Part shown: one piece after another, positions 18,644 through 27,847 of the stretch
Layout of the letters: every line of letters starts with the position of its first letter
Numbering within the stretch: the first letter of the stretch is position 1
Source of the DNA: Microcoleus vaginatus PCC 9802
Lineage (GTDB): Bacteria > Cyanobacteriota > Cyanobacteriia > Cyanobacteriales > Microcoleaceae
Direction: 5' to 3'
DNA: 64,000 nucleotides
Assembly (NCBI GenBank): GCA_022701275.1
Contig: CP031740.1
Span: forward strand, 4,289,001-4,353,000
Program-made: the position numbers and the translations under genes
The notes under the pieces: model-generated
The model's input: only the letters and a program-made list of their open reading frames with translations
The model's database searches: none
What the model was told of the DNA's origin: nothing

Positions 18644-21112
18644 TTAGTCTGTTGCGCCGTGATATCTGAGTATTTGGGCTGCTGCTTCTCGGCCGGGGTT
18701 CGAGTTGGTTTCTGCTATCTTTAGCGGCGTGTCACCATAGCAGTTTTTAGCGTTAATGTTTGCACCTTTAACAATTAGCAACGTTAAGATTTCTACAGTG
18801 CCATAATGTGCGGCTTTGTGCAGTGGAGTTGTGCCACATTGGTCTATATGATTGATATCTGCACCGTTGTTAATTAGCAGTGCAGCAATATCCTTGTGTC
18901 CGATCGCGATCGCTTGATACAATGGAGTTTGACCGTTCGCCTTTCTAATGTTAACCCTCGCACCTTTAGCAATTAGCAGTTCAGCGATATCTTGAGCTCC
19001 TCCATCAACAGCAAGATGCAGGGGAGTTTGACCCCAGTTATTTCTGGCATGAACGAATGCACCTTTGGCAATGAGTTGTTTGGCTACATCCTTAAGTTTG
19101 AAAATCACAGCGATATGCAGTAAAGTTCTGCCATATTTGTCTTCACTATTAACATCTGGGTGTTTACTAATCAGCAACGCTACTGTATCCTGAAGTTTCA
19201 TGTCTACGGCGATATCCAGTGGAGTTGTTCTGCTGTCATCCTTAACATCAATTTCTGCACCACGCTCTAACAGTAGTTGATTAATATTCTGCATATTCTT
19301 TGAGACAGCAATATGTAGTGGAGTCGCTCCATAACTATTTTTAACATTGAGTTGCGCGCCATTAGCAATTAAAAAAGAGACGATTTCTGGGCGATCGTCT
19401 TGAATAGCTAGGTGTAACGGAGTATTTCCAGATTCGTCCCTAGTGTTGATATCCAGCATGAGCAAAGCAGCAACTTCTTTTGTAGCTGCATAGTGCAGTG
19501 GAGTTCTTTTTTTACTATCCCTGATAACAACATTTGCGCCTTTGTTAATTAGCTGTTGTACCAACTCCTTAAAGCCTATTTTTGCTGCGTTATGTAATAA
19601 AGTTGTACCCTTGCCATTTCGGGCATTGTCTTCTTTGATGTTAATTTTTGCGCCTGCTGCGAGTAGTATTTGTGCGATCGCCTTCGATTGCGCCGTATGT
19701 AGAGGAGTTATGCCATTTTTGTTTTTGGCATTGACATTCGCGCCTTTAGCAATCAGCAACTTGGCCATTTCAGGCGATCGCGCAAAGAACAGAGGAGTTG
19801 CAGCCCTACTATCGACACGTAAAGACCTTACCAATTTATAACTCCAGAAAGGAGTCCACCTATCCAAAAGAAGTTCACTCTGGGCGTTAATATCTGCACC
19901 TTTAGCAATTAGCGTCTGTGCCACTTCTATGCGATCGGATGCAGCAGCAAAGTGTAACGGGGTAAAGCCAAATCTATCCTTAGCTTTGACATCTGCACCC
20001 TGGGCAATCAACAATTCTGCCATCTCTTTTGAGCCAGCAAAGTGTAGTAAATTCTGATTATTTACCCTAGTATTAGCACTAATACCAAGATCCAGATAAT
20101 GCCTAACAGTTTTAGTATCTCCCTGTTCAACAGCGTTGACAACTGCATCGGGGGTAAATCCAATCCGGTTGAGGAGCGGATATTTAAAGTGATTTAAAAC
20201 AGCAACAGTAGCAATAGCAGCCATTCCTATTTTGAGGCGTCTTTCCCATTGCGTCGGATCGGATTTAACGCTAACTATTCTAGGATTGCGAAGCAATTCA
20301 AGCGCTTCTTTTGCCGAGTTAAAGCGGTTTTCTAAATCAGGCGCTATCATCTTTTTTAACCAATCGGCAAATGCTGAAGAAATCTGAATTTGAGAGCGAA
20401 AATCTCTTTCTAGTATATTTGTTGGTAATTCGGCCGGGGAACGGTGGGTTAGTAAATACAACAACGTCCCTCCTAAACCATATAAATCTGTTGCAGGTAC
20501 GGCTTGTCCGAGAAATTGTTCTGGAGCCATATAACCATAGGTTCCAACTACGGTACTTCCTCGCATTAAAGTATTGTAATAAGTGTTTTGTACTGCTCCA
20601 AAATCTACTAAGCAGACTGCCAAATCTTTTTGTTTATGGGAATTGATGGGCGATTTAAATACAATGTTCTCTGGTTTAATATCCCGGTGGATTACAGGTG
20701 GTGTCTGTGAATGGAGATAAACCAAAATATTCAAAATTTGTGTAGCAATGCGTTGAATTTCGGACTCACTAGCGTGCCAGCCACTTTCGACTAAACTTGC
20801 TAGAGATTGCCCTTCTGCCAGTTCTTGTACTATATAAAAACAACGGTTGTCGGGAGTATCGACATAAAAATAATCCAAATAACGCGGAATTCCCGGATGA
20901 TTCAATTTTGATAAAACATTGGCTTCTCGTTCAAATAGTTCCAACACTTTCCAGTCGTTCATCTTCTGTAAAGACAAAGCTTTGAGTGCGACTCGCTGGT
21001 TTGTTTTGAGGTCAAGGGCTTCGTAAGTTGTGCTACTACCGCCTTCTCCGAGTAGATTTTTAATCTGATAGTGTTTGACTAAGTTATGGGAATTTTTTTG
21101 AATAATATCCAT
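18644..21112 (-). CDS. Ser/Thr protein kinase-ankyrin repeat protein
   Basis: An 822-residue protein. The N-terminal Hanks kinase (about 15-280) has LLGEGGSSTTY, VALKALSL (K44), VIHRDIKPENI (D144), LVDFGAV (D170) and GTYGYMAPE. A weak hydrophobic stretch (IGMAAIATVAVL, about 295-306) links to about 15 ankyrin repeats filling the rest (for example NTPLHLAIQDDRPEIVSFLI). The repeats are diverged from one another, unlike the WD40 arrays. One carries an insertion (near QSELLLDRWTPFW). It is the first gene of the minus-strand island and is followed after 29 bases by the second kinase. Ankyrin repeats probably recruit a protein partner; the partner is unknown. Confidence 0.93.
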   Translation of the reverse strand: MDIIQKNSHNLVKHYQIKNLLGEGGSSTTYEALDLKTNQRVALKALSLQKMNDWKVLELFEREANVLSKLNHPGIPRYLDYFYVDTPDNRCFYIVQELAEGQSLASLVESGWHASESEIQRIATQILNILVYLHSQTPPVIHRDIKPENIVFKSPINSHKQKDLAVCLVDFGAVQNTYYNTLMRGSTVVGTYGYMAPEQFLGQAVPATDLYGLGGTLLYLLTHRSPAELPTNILERDFRSQIQISSAFADWLKKMIAPDLENRFNSAKEALELLRNPRIVSVKSDPTQWERRLKIGMAAIATVAVLNHFKYPLLNRIGFTPDAVVNAVEQGDTKTVRHYLDLGISANTRVNNQNLLHFAGSKEMAELLIAQGADVKAKDRFGFTPLHFAAASDRIEVAQTLIAKGADINAQSELLLDRWTPFWSYKLVRSLRVDSRAATPLFFARSPEMAKLLIAKGANVNAKNKNGITPLHTAQSKAIAQILLAAGAKINIKEDNARNGKGTTLLHNAAKIGFKELVQQLINKGANVVIRDSKKRTPLHYAATKEVAALLMLDINTRDESGNTPLHLAIQDDRPEIVSFLIANGAQLNVKNSYGATPLHIAVSKNMQNINQLLLERGAEIDVKDDSRTTPLDIAVDMKLQDTVALLISKHPDVNSEDKYGRTLLHIAVIFKLKDVAKQLIAKGAFVHARNNWGQTPLHLAVDGGAQDIAELLIAKGARVNIRKANGQTPLYQAIAIGHKDIAALLINNGADINHIDQCGTTPLHKAAHYGTVEILTLLIVKGANINAKNCYGDTPLKIAETNSNPGREAAAQILRYHGATD

Positions 21113-21317
21113 AGCATTATCCTGGGTTGATGAGTACCAAGAAACATTTTCTAGTTGGGTTTTTGTAACTCAAATTTTGAAAAATTTATGCAATGTAAAT
21201 TGAGTGTCTGAGTATATTTCAAACAAGTCAATAGAAAAGTCAATGACTGACTCTGTATATTTGCTTAAATTTCAATTACCGTATTTCTATGGATAGCTTA
21301 CCCAGAATTTTGGAGTG

Positions 21318-21517
21318 TCATATCACCTTTGGCGAAAATTTACGTACGGGATATGGATCGTAATCGAGCCGATAATCATAGCCGACGCGATCGTAAATGC
21401 CTGCAAGCAATTCCGGCAAATTAACAATAGGTTCTACATCTTCTTCGCGCAAAGGAAGTTGTCGGTCTTTTTGAGATGCTAGCCAACGTTCGTAGGCTTC
21501 TCTATCGCCACTTTTTC
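21318..21517 (-). pseudogene. C-terminal fragment of a conserved hypothetical gene (DUF4058-like)
   Basis: A minus-strand frame reads DREAYERWLASQKDRQLPLR, then EEDVEPIVNLPELLAGIYDR and VGYDYRLDYDPYPVRKFSPK, with a stop at 21318. It is protein-like but has no start: upstream it runs straight into a dispersed CCGCAGAGG-type repeat at 21521-21548. The IYDRVGYDYRLDY ending resembles DUF4058/Uma2-associated C-termini; the family name is tentative. Its truncation at a repeat suggests a deletion endpoint at the edge of the signalling island. Confidence 0.45.
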
Positions 21518-21520
21518 TCT

Positions 21521-21548
21521 CAGCGCCCTCTGCGTCCTCTGCGGTTAA
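21521..21548 (-). repeat. Dispersed CCGCAGAGG-type repeat
   Basis: Minus-strand AACCGCAGAGGACGCAGAGG followed by GCGC. Related copies occur at 30162-30197 (plus), 55770-55795 (minus), 33347-33385 and 33585-33632 (CCGCAGATG variants) and 41058-41085. Confidence 0.75.
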
Positions 21549-21674
21549 TCAAAAAAAGTAGTGATTTTGGATACAATTCCCGACTCAACAGTCGATCGAA
21601 CTCCTCAATTTTCGATGCGGATCTAAAATTCACCTAAAGTTCGACGCCCGATCGCAAAACCCTTCCTAAGATAG

Positions 21675-21742
21675 AAGTTGGGGAATGATCGACCTAAAAG
21701 CCGGTTCAGGGGCAAACGCCTTGCACCTGAAAATCCCCAACT
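21675..21742 (+). promoter_or_regulatory. Candidate structured 5' leader of fbp
   Basis: Nested inverted repeats lie just upstream of fbp. The outer stem is AGTTGGGGA (21676-21684) with TCCCCAACT (21734-21742), a perfect 9 bp. Inside it, TTCAGG (21705-21710) pairs with CCTGAA (21726-21731), and GGC (21711-21713) with GCC (21718-21720) around AAAC. No U-run follows, so this is not an intrinsic terminator. The AGGGAGG ribosome binding site is at 21758-21764. I do not recognise a known riboswitch class. Confidence 0.55.
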
Positions 21743-21775
21743 AGCGAGCCGCAAGACAGGGAGGACATCAAAATC

Positions 21776-22849
21776 ATGGTAAACGCGCCGACAGGGGAAG
21801 CCCGCCTGGGCCCGACCGAGCAGGTACAATCCTTAGACCGCGATTGCACAACCCTATCTCGTCACGTACTCCAGCAACTCCATAGCTTTTCAGCAGATGC
21901 TCAGGATCTCAGCGCTCTGATGAATCGCATCGGGCTGGCGGCAAAGCTGATCGCGAGGCGGCTCAGCAGAGCCGGGTTAATGGAAGATGCTTTAGGGTTT
22001 ACAGGGGCTGTGAATGTGCAGGGAGAATCCGTCAAAAAGATGGATATCTATGCCAATGAAGTGTTTATCTCGGTATTCCAGCAAAGCGGACTTGTCTGCC
22101 GCTTGGCTTCGGAGGAAATGGAAAAACCCTACTACATTCCCGAAAACTGTCCGATCGGGCGTTACAGTCTGCTCTACGACCCCATAGACGGTTCTTCCAA
22201 TCTTGACATCAATCTCAATGTAGGTTCCATATTCAGCATCCGCAAGCAAGAGGGCGACGATGAAGACGGTTCGGCTTCCGACTTGCTGCAACACGGACAC
22301 AAACAAATAGCGGCCGGCTACGTACTCTACGGCCCGAGTACCATGCTGGTTTATTCGATCGGTCAGGGCGTTCATTCCTTTACCCTCGATCCCAGTTTGG
22401 GCGAGTTTATTCTAGCTAACGAAAACATTAAGGTTCCCGATCGCGGCCCGATTTACAGCGTTAATGAAGGCAACTTCTGGCAGTGGGAGGAATCTTTGAG
22501 AGATTACATTCGCTACGTACACCGCAGCGAAGGCTACAGCGCCCGGTACGGCGGGGCTTTGGTGGGAGATTTCCACCGGATTTTGTTCCAGGGAGGCGTG
22601 TTTTTGTACCCCGGAACGGTGAAAAACCCCGAGGGCAAATTGCGATTGCTCTACGAATCGGCTCCTTTGGCGTTTTTGATGGAGCAAGCCGGCGGGCGGG
22701 CAAGTACAGGTATTCAAGACATCTTGGATGTAGTGCCGACCAAGCTGCACGAGCGATCGCCCTTGATTATCGGCAGTAAAGAAAATGTAGCGATGGTCGA
22801 GTCTTTTATTCAAGATCGAGCGCGCAATCCTAGAACAGTCCAAGCGTGA
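21776..22849 (+). CDS. fbp: Class I fructose-1,6-bisphosphatase
   Basis: Hydrolyses fructose-1,6-bisphosphate to fructose-6-phosphate in gluconeogenesis and sugar-phosphate recycling. The 357-residue product has the metal/phosphate motif [20 protein letters not shown] (about residues 137-156), the [10 protein letters not shown] segment and the C-terminal catalytic [10 protein letters not shown] loop. Start at the ATG at 21776 is supported by AGGGAGG eleven bases upstream. It leads the classic cyanobacterial set fbp-tal-zwf-opcA. A structured leader precedes it. Gaps of 196-261 bases separate the genes, so they may form one transcript with internal promoters. Confidence 0.96.
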   Translation: MVNAPTGEARLGPTEQVQSLDRDCTTLSRHVLQQLHSFSADAQDLSALMNRIGLAAKLIARRLSRAGLMEDALGFTGAVNVQGESVKKMDIYANEVFISVFQQSGLVCRLASEEMEKPYYIPENCPIGRYSLLYDPIDGSSNLDINLNVGSIFSIRKQEGDDEDGSASDLLQHGHKQIAAGYVLYGPSTMLVYSIGQGVHSFTLDPSLGEFILANENIKVPDRGPIYSVNEGNFWQWEESLRDYIRYVHRSEGYSARYGGALVGDFHRILFQGGVFLYPGTVKNPEGKLRLLYESAPLAFLMEQAGGRASTGIQDILDVVPTKLHERSPLIIGSKENVAMVESFIQDRARNPRTVQA

Positions 22850-22857
22850 AGGAAAAG

Positions 22858-22915
22858 GGAAGTTCGGCAACGAGCAATGTACGGGATGTAACGGATGTCA
22901 GGAAGAAGGAAGAGG
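22858..22915 (+). repeat. Dispersed repeat copy (GTAACGGATGTCAGGAAGAAGG type)
   Basis: Contains AGTTCGGCAACGAGCAATGT and GATGTAACGGATGTCAGGAA followed by GAAGG. It is closely related to the doubled block at 57698-57838. It begins right after the fbp stop codon. Confidence 0.7.
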
Positions 22916-22936
22916 GTTTTAACTTATAACTTTCGG

Positions 22937-23017
22937 CTCCCAATTACCAATTCCCCATTGCCAATTTTCAATTTTCAAGTCCCAATTTTCAAGTCCCAAT
23001 TTCCAAGTCCCAATTAA
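22937..23017 (+). repeat. Short tandem repeat block (CCCAATTTTCAAGT)
   Basis: Three to five imperfect units of CCCAATTTTCAAGT or CAATTTTCA fill the space between fbp and tal. The block ends 28 bases before the tal start codon. Confidence 0.75.
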
Positions 23018-23045
23018 CAGCTATCAAATTTTAGGAGTTACAGTA

Positions 23046-24200
23046 ATGACGACAACACCAACGAATCACCTGTTAGAAATCAAAGAAATTGGCCAAAGTA
23101 TCTGGATGGACAATTTGACTCGCGATCTGATCGAGTCCGGCGAACTCAAACAGATGATTGAAAGTCGGGGACTGCGCGGGATTACATCTAATCCGGCTAT
23201 TTTTGAGAAAGCGATCGCGGGTAATGTGATTTACGACGCGGATATCGAAGCGGGCATCCGGGCGGGTAAATCTGTAATGGAGATTTACGAATCTCTGGTA
23301 TTTGAAGATATCCGCAACGCTTGCGACATCTTCGCCCCAATTTACGCAGAGTCGAAGGGTTTGGACGGCTACATTAGCATTGAAGTGCCACCGACGATCG
23401 CCAACGACACAGAAAGCACGATTAGCGAAGCCATGCGCTATTACCAAGCCCTCGGCAAAGAAAACGTGATGATTAAGATTCCGGGAACCGCTCAAGGTTT
23501 GCCCGCAGTCGAGCGAGTCATCAGCGAAGGGATTAACGTTAACGTGACTTTGCTGTTCTCGGTTGACAGCTACGTCGAAACCTTCTGGGCTTACATTCGC
23601 GGTTTGGAAGCGCGCGTGGCTAAAGGTTTGGATATTAGCAATATTGCTTCTGTTGCCAGTTTCTTCTTGAGCCGGATCGACATTAATATCGATGGCAAGA
23701 TTGACGAGAAACTCAAAAATGTCACAGATATTTCCACAAAAGCCAAACTGGAAGCAGTGAAGGGGAAAATTGCGATCGCCAATGCCAAGGTAGCTTACCA
23801 GAAGTATAAAGAGATCGTAGCGAGCGATCGCTGGCAAGCTTTAGCGGCCAAGGGAGCGAAAGTGCAGCGCTTGCTGTGGGCTTCCACCAGCACCAAAAAC
23901 CCCCACTACAGCGATGTCATGTACGTCGATGAACTAATCGGCCCGGACACCGTTAACACTTTGCCGCCGAACACCGTGGAAGCTTGTTTCGACCACTGCG
24001 ATGTCGCACCCCGGATTGAGAACAACGTTGAAGAAGCTTACACGCTGATCCAAAGTCTCCAAGATCCCGACATTGACATCAACTTGGACAAAGTGATGGA
24101 AGACTTGCTCCTCGACGGGATTGAGAAATTCGTCACCCCGTTCCAATCCCTGATGGATTCCTTGCAAGAGAAAGTCCAGAAGTTGTCGCCCGTCGCTTAG
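23046..24200 (+). CDS. tal: Transaldolase
   Basis: Transfers a dihydroxyacetone unit between sugar phosphates in the pentose phosphate pathway. The 384-residue protein has the N-terminal signature GLRGITSNPAIFEKAI (about residues 39-54), the Schiff-base lysine segment NVMIKIPGT, and VASFFLSRID. Length and motifs fit the cyanobacterial/actinobacterial transaldolase subtype found next to zwf and opcA. AGGAG precedes the ATG by about 12 bases. It is followed by zwf after 261 bases. Confidence 0.96.
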   Translation: MTTTPTNHLLEIKEIGQSIWMDNLTRDLIESGELKQMIESRGLRGITSNPAIFEKAIAGNVIYDADIEAGIRAGKSVMEIYESLVFEDIRNACDIFAPIYAESKGLDGYISIEVPPTIANDTESTISEAMRYYQALGKENVMIKIPGTAQGLPAVERVISEGINVNVTLLFSVDSYVETFWAYIRGLEARVAKGLDISNIASVASFFLSRIDINIDGKIDEKLKNVTDISTKAKLEAVKGKIAIANAKVAYQKYKEIVASDRWQALAAKGAKVQRLLWASTSTKNPHYSDVMYVDELIGPDTVNTLPPNTVEACFDHCDVAPRIENNVEEAYTLIQSLQDPDIDINLDKVMEDLLLDGIEKFVTPFQSLMDSLQEKVQKLSPVA

Positions 24201-24461
24201 GCAGATATCTGTATCCTGAAAGGCAGAAGCATTTAGGAATCGGAATAGATAATTATTTGGGTTCTTAAATGCTGAGTCTTAAATCCTCTCTAGGAATTTT
24301 GAGATTAATGGATGTTAGAGTTCCTAGAGAGCAAAATCATCTGCCTCCTCTAGCAGTATTAAGAATCGATTAACTCTCTCACCCAGCAACTAGCAGAAAT
24401 GACCGCAAACTATCATGGTGTCTTGGCAGGGTTAACACCACTAGAACAAGGAAAATAAATA

Positions 24462-25991
24462 ATGGTAACGCTACTTGAAAATCCACTGCGCGTCGGTTTG
24501 CGAAAAGAACGGGTGCCGGAACCACAAATTCTGGTAATCTTCGGAGCTTCTGGGGATCTCACCCAGCGCAAACTGGTACCTGCAATTTATCAGATGAAGC
24601 GCGATCGACGCTTGCCACCGGAAACTACCGTCGTGGGAGTAGCCCGCCGTCCTTGGAGTCACGATTACTTCCGAGAGCAAATGCGCGAAGGCATTGAAGA
24701 ATTTGGCGGTGGCATTGGCAATGAAGATTTTTGGCAAGATTTCGCTCAAGGTTTGTACTACTGTCCGGGCGACATTGACAACCCCGAAAGCTATCAAAAA
24801 CTCAAAGCTTTCTTAGCCGAACTCGACGAAGAAAGGAGAACTCGCGGCAATCACATATTTTATCTCTCGGTTTCCCCGAACTTTTTCCCAGAAGCAATTA
24901 GGCAACTGGGCGCTGCTCAAATGCTGGTTGACCCAGTAAAACACCGCTTGGTAATTGAAAAACCCTTCGGCCGCGACTTGAGTTCGGCAAAAGCTCTCAA
25001 CCGAGTCGTGCAGAAGGTTTGCCAAGAACAGCAAGTTTACCGGATTGACCACTATTTGGGTAAAGAAACTGTTCAGAATTTAATGGTGTTCCGCTTTGCT
25101 AACGCGATTTTTGAACCGCTATGGAATCGGCAATTTGTCGATCACGTACAAATTACAGTTGCAGAAACAGTAGGCGTAGAAGACCGGGCGGGTTACTACG
25201 AATCCTCTGGGGCGTTGCGGGATATGCTGCAAAACCACTTGATGCAGATTTTCTGTCTGACGGCGATGGAACCGCCGAACTCGCTCGATGCTGACAGCAT
25301 CCGCACCGAAAAGATGAAAGTTCTGCAAGCAACTCGCTTGGCAGATTTGAATAACTTGGAGTTCTCAGCGATTCGGGGTCAATATTCCGCAGGTTGGATG
25401 AAGGGCAAACCGGTGCCAGGATATCACGAAGAACCCGGGGTTGCTCCCAACTCGACAACGCCGACTTTTGTGGCGATGAAGTTTATGATTGACAACTGGC
25501 GCTGGCAGGGAGTGCCTTTTTACCTGCGAACGGGCAAACGGTTGCCGAAAAAAGTTAGCGAAATTGCGATTCAGTTCCGCGAAGTTCCGCTGCTAATCTT
25601 TCAGTCTGCGGCCCAACAAACTACTCCTAACGTTTTGACCATGCGCGTGCATCCTAACGAGGGGATTTCGCTGAGGTTTGAGGCGAAAATGCCGGGGCCG
25701 GATTTGCGGACGCGGACGGTGGATATGGATTTCAGTTACGGTTCTTCTTTTGGGGTGACATCTTCGGATGCTTACGATCGACTGTTAATTGACTGTATGC
25801 TGGGCGACCAAACTTTGTTTACCCGTTCTGATGAAGTGGAAGAAGCTTGGCGGGTGGTAACGCCGGCGCTGATGGATTGGGAATCGTCCAACGAACAGCA
25901 GTTGGTTCCTAAATACGAAGCGGGTACTTGGGAACCGGCGGAAGCAGAACTGCTAATTAACAGAGACGGCCGCAAGTGGCGCAGACTTTAA
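24462..25991 (+). CDS. zwf: Glucose-6-phosphate 1-dehydrogenase
   Basis: Oxidises glucose-6-phosphate to 6-phosphogluconolactone with NADP, the entry of the oxidative pentose phosphate pathway used in the dark. The 509-residue protein has the coenzyme motif [14 protein letters not shown] (about residues 26-39), the substrate-binding [14 protein letters not shown] and the [12 protein letters not shown] loop. The start ATG at 24462 has AAGGAAA upstream. The activator opcA follows, as in other cyanobacteria. In that group the enzyme is redox-controlled by thioredoxin together with OpcA (established knowledge). Confidence 0.97.
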   Translation: MVTLLENPLRVGLRKERVPEPQILVIFGASGDLTQRKLVPAIYQMKRDRRLPPETTVVGVARRPWSHDYFREQMREGIEEFGGGIGNEDFWQDFAQGLYYCPGDIDNPESYQKLKAFLAELDEERRTRGNHIFYLSVSPNFFPEAIRQLGAAQMLVDPVKHRLVIEKPFGRDLSSAKALNRVVQKVCQEQQVYRIDHYLGKETVQNLMVFRFANAIFEPLWNRQFVDHVQITVAETVGVEDRAGYYESSGALRDMLQNHLMQIFCLTAMEPPNSLDADSIRTEKMKVLQATRLADLNNLEFSAIRGQYSAGWMKGKPVPGYHEEPGVAPNSTTPTFVAMKFMIDNWRWQGVPFYLRTGKRLPKKVSEIAIQFREVPLLIFQSAAQQTTPNVLTMRVHPNEGISLRFEAKMPGPDLRTRTVDMDFSYGSSFGVTSSDAYDRLLIDCMLGDQTLFTRSDEVEEAWRVVTPALMDWESSNEQQLVPKYEAGTWEPAEAELLINRDGRKWRRL

Positions 25992-25997
25992 GAGTGA

Positions 25998-26135
25998 TTA
26001 GTCAGCAGTCTTTAGTCAGCAGTCTTTAGTTTATTGGTCAGGATTAGCCACTATAGATTAGCTAAGAACCAATGACTAAGAACCAATGACTAAGAACCAA
26101 TGACTAAGAACCAATGACTAATGACTAATAACAAA
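25998..26135 (+). repeat. Tandem short repeats between zwf and opcA
   Basis: Two or more copies of GTCAGCAGTCTTTAGT are followed by four copies of AACCAATGACTAAG. Together they fill most of the 164-base gap. Similar low-complexity tracts occur in many other gaps of this window. Confidence 0.8.
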
Positions 26136-26155
26136 TAAGAAAGGAGAAAAGATTT

Positions 26156-27520
26156 ATGACGATGACACCGATGAAAGCTCCGCCTCTGGTTTCGCTGCAA
26201 AATCCTAAAGATGTGTCGATCGACCAGATAGAGGCAGAATTGAGTCAAATCTGGGAAAGTTACAGAGAATCGGGGTCAAAAGGCGATGTTCCGATCGCTA
26301 GTAGGGCAACAACTTTTACTTTTGTAGTCTACGAACCCGAAGAAACTCAGCGGTTATTGGCGGATCTGGGGTTTTACGACGGGCCGGTGGACGGTATTAC
26401 CGGGCCGATGACGGCATCTAGCATCAGGGCGGCTCAAAAAGCTTACGGGCTGCCGAGAACTGGCAAACCTAACGCTGAATTGCTGGCGACTTTGCGGGAA
26501 GAAGTGGCTCGCAAAAATTCCAATGGCGAGGAGATGGGATCGAGTGGTTTGGGTTCCGGGGGTTCGGGGGTGGCTGACGCGATTGTGGCTGCCAATCCCT
26601 GCCGGATTATTGCTCTGTGCCCGACGGCGGGGGAAGATACGGGCGTGCAGGCTCAAGTGGCTGCTTATTGTCCGGTTCACAAGCGCACCACCGGCAATCT
26701 GATCTGCTGCGAGTACATTACCCTCCGGGGTACGGAAGCTGCGCTGGAACGGGTGAGCGGCATCGTGACGGCGTTGACTATCGCTGATTTGCCGACGCTG
26801 CTGTGGTGGAAGGCGAATCCTGATGCCGATCGAGGTTTGTTCCAGCGACTGGCGACAATTAGCAGTTCTGTGATTGTTGACTCTAGCAGCTTTGCCGAGT
26901 CTGAAGCTGAATTGCTGTTGATGCACAGTCTGATTGAGGAGGGAATTCCGATCGCGGATCTGAATTGGCGCCGGCTGGCCGCGTGGCAGGAGTTGGCTGC
27001 TGAGGCTTTTGACGCCCCGGAACGTCGCGCTGCGATTCGGGAAATCGATCGGGTGACGATCGATTACGAACAGGACAATTCTACGCAAGCGCTGATGTAT
27101 TTGGGTTGGCTGGCGAGCCGGCTTCAGTGGCGTCCGGTTGCTTTCAAACAAGAAGAGGGCGATTACCAAATCAAGCGAATTAAATTCGCGGGGCCGGACG
27201 AACGAGTTGTAGAAGCCGAGTTGGCTGCTATCCCTAGTGCTGATACGGGCGATGTCCCGGGCGATTTGATTGCTCTGCGTTTGAATTCTACGAACGAAAA
27301 GGCTGACTGCGGTACAGTTCTATGTTCGGAAGTGGGTGGCTGTATGCGGATGGAAACGAAGGGTGGCGCTCAAACTGATCGCTTTAACCAGGTGAGTCCT
27401 CTGTTCGATCAGGTGACGGAACACTTGCTGGGCCAGCACTTGCAGAGTTGGGGTCGAGATGTGCTTTACGAAGAAAGCTTGGCAGTGACGGCTCAAATGC
27501 TGAAGTTGGCTAAGCGGTAA
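26156..27520 (+). CDS. opcA: G6PD assembly/allosteric effector OpcA
   Basis: OpcA binds glucose-6-phosphate dehydrogenase and promotes its oligomerisation and activation. The 454-residue protein carries a peptidoglycan-binding-like helical module near the N-terminus (residues about 62-105, LLADLGFYDGPVDGITGPMT), then the OpcA core with CPVHKRTTGNLICCEYI and IADLPTLLWWKANPDADRGL. GAAAGGAG lies upstream of the ATG at 26156. It is the last gene of the group and is followed by an intrinsic terminator at 27586-27617. Confidence 0.95.
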   Translation: MTMTPMKAPPLVSLQNPKDVSIDQIEAELSQIWESYRESGSKGDVPIASRATTFTFVVYEPEETQRLLADLGFYDGPVDGITGPMTASSIRAAQKAYGLPRTGKPNAELLATLREEVARKNSNGEEMGSSGLGSGGSGVADAIVAANPCRIIALCPTAGEDTGVQAQVAAYCPVHKRTTGNLICCEYITLRGTEAALERVSGIVTALTIADLPTLLWWKANPDADRGLFQRLATISSSVIVDSSSFAESEAELLLMHSLIEEGIPIADLNWRRLAAWQELAAEAFDAPERRAAIREIDRVTIDYEQDNSTQALMYLGWLASRLQWRPVAFKQEEGDYQIKRIKFAGPDERVVEAELAAIPSADTGDVPGDLIALRLNSTNEKADCGTVLCSEVGGCMRMETKGGAQTDRFNQVSPLFDQVTEHLLGQHLQSWGRDVLYEESLAVTAQMLKLAKR

Positions 27521-27523
27521 AAA

Positions 27524-27570
27524 GAAGGAAGAAGGAAGAAGGAAGAAGGAAGAAGGAAGAAGGAAGAAGG
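27524..27570 (+). repeat. (GAAGGAA)n tandem repeat
   Basis: Six or more 7-base units follow directly after the opcA stop. The same unit occurs at 59637-59680 and within 57698-57838. Confidence 0.85.
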
Positions 27571-27585
27571 ATTGAGTTAATATTC

Positions 27586-27617
27586 AGTAGGGCAGGCAAT
27601 GTCTGCCCTACTTTTTT
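27586..27617 (+). terminator. Intrinsic terminator of the fbp-tal-zwf-opcA group
   Basis: A perfect 10-bp stem, AGTAGGGCAG with CTGCCCTACT, encloses the 7-base loop GCAATGT and is followed directly by a run of six T. The stem also resembles a dispersed cyanobacterial palindrome, so it may be a repeat used as a terminator. Confidence 0.85.
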
Positions 27618-27847
27618 AGGAGTTAGGAGTTATGAGTTATGAGTTTTGAATTAATAATGTTCTTTGACTCTAAACTATAAATTACTTCCAAAAAGCCACG
27701 AAATTACCTATATTCTTCTCTTTCTTTCTTCGCGGCTTTCGCGTCTTCGCGGTTCGTTAAATAGGTATTATTTGAGAAGTTCAAGACCAATACTCATAAT
27801 TTTATCACCGGGCTGCTTTCTGTATTTTTTGTAACTAATCTAGAACT

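Noticed and set aside
22412-22870. 152-codon minus-strand frame over fbp and similar long antisense frames over tal, opcA and cobB
   Set aside because: Codon-bias shadows of strongly coding plus-strand genes.
25998-26135. Short tandem repeats as a possible CRISPR array
   Set aside because: The 14-16 bp units are directly adjacent without unique spacers of constant length, and no cas genes are present. The same holds for the repeat tracts at 27524, 37560, 46090, 48717 and 57698.
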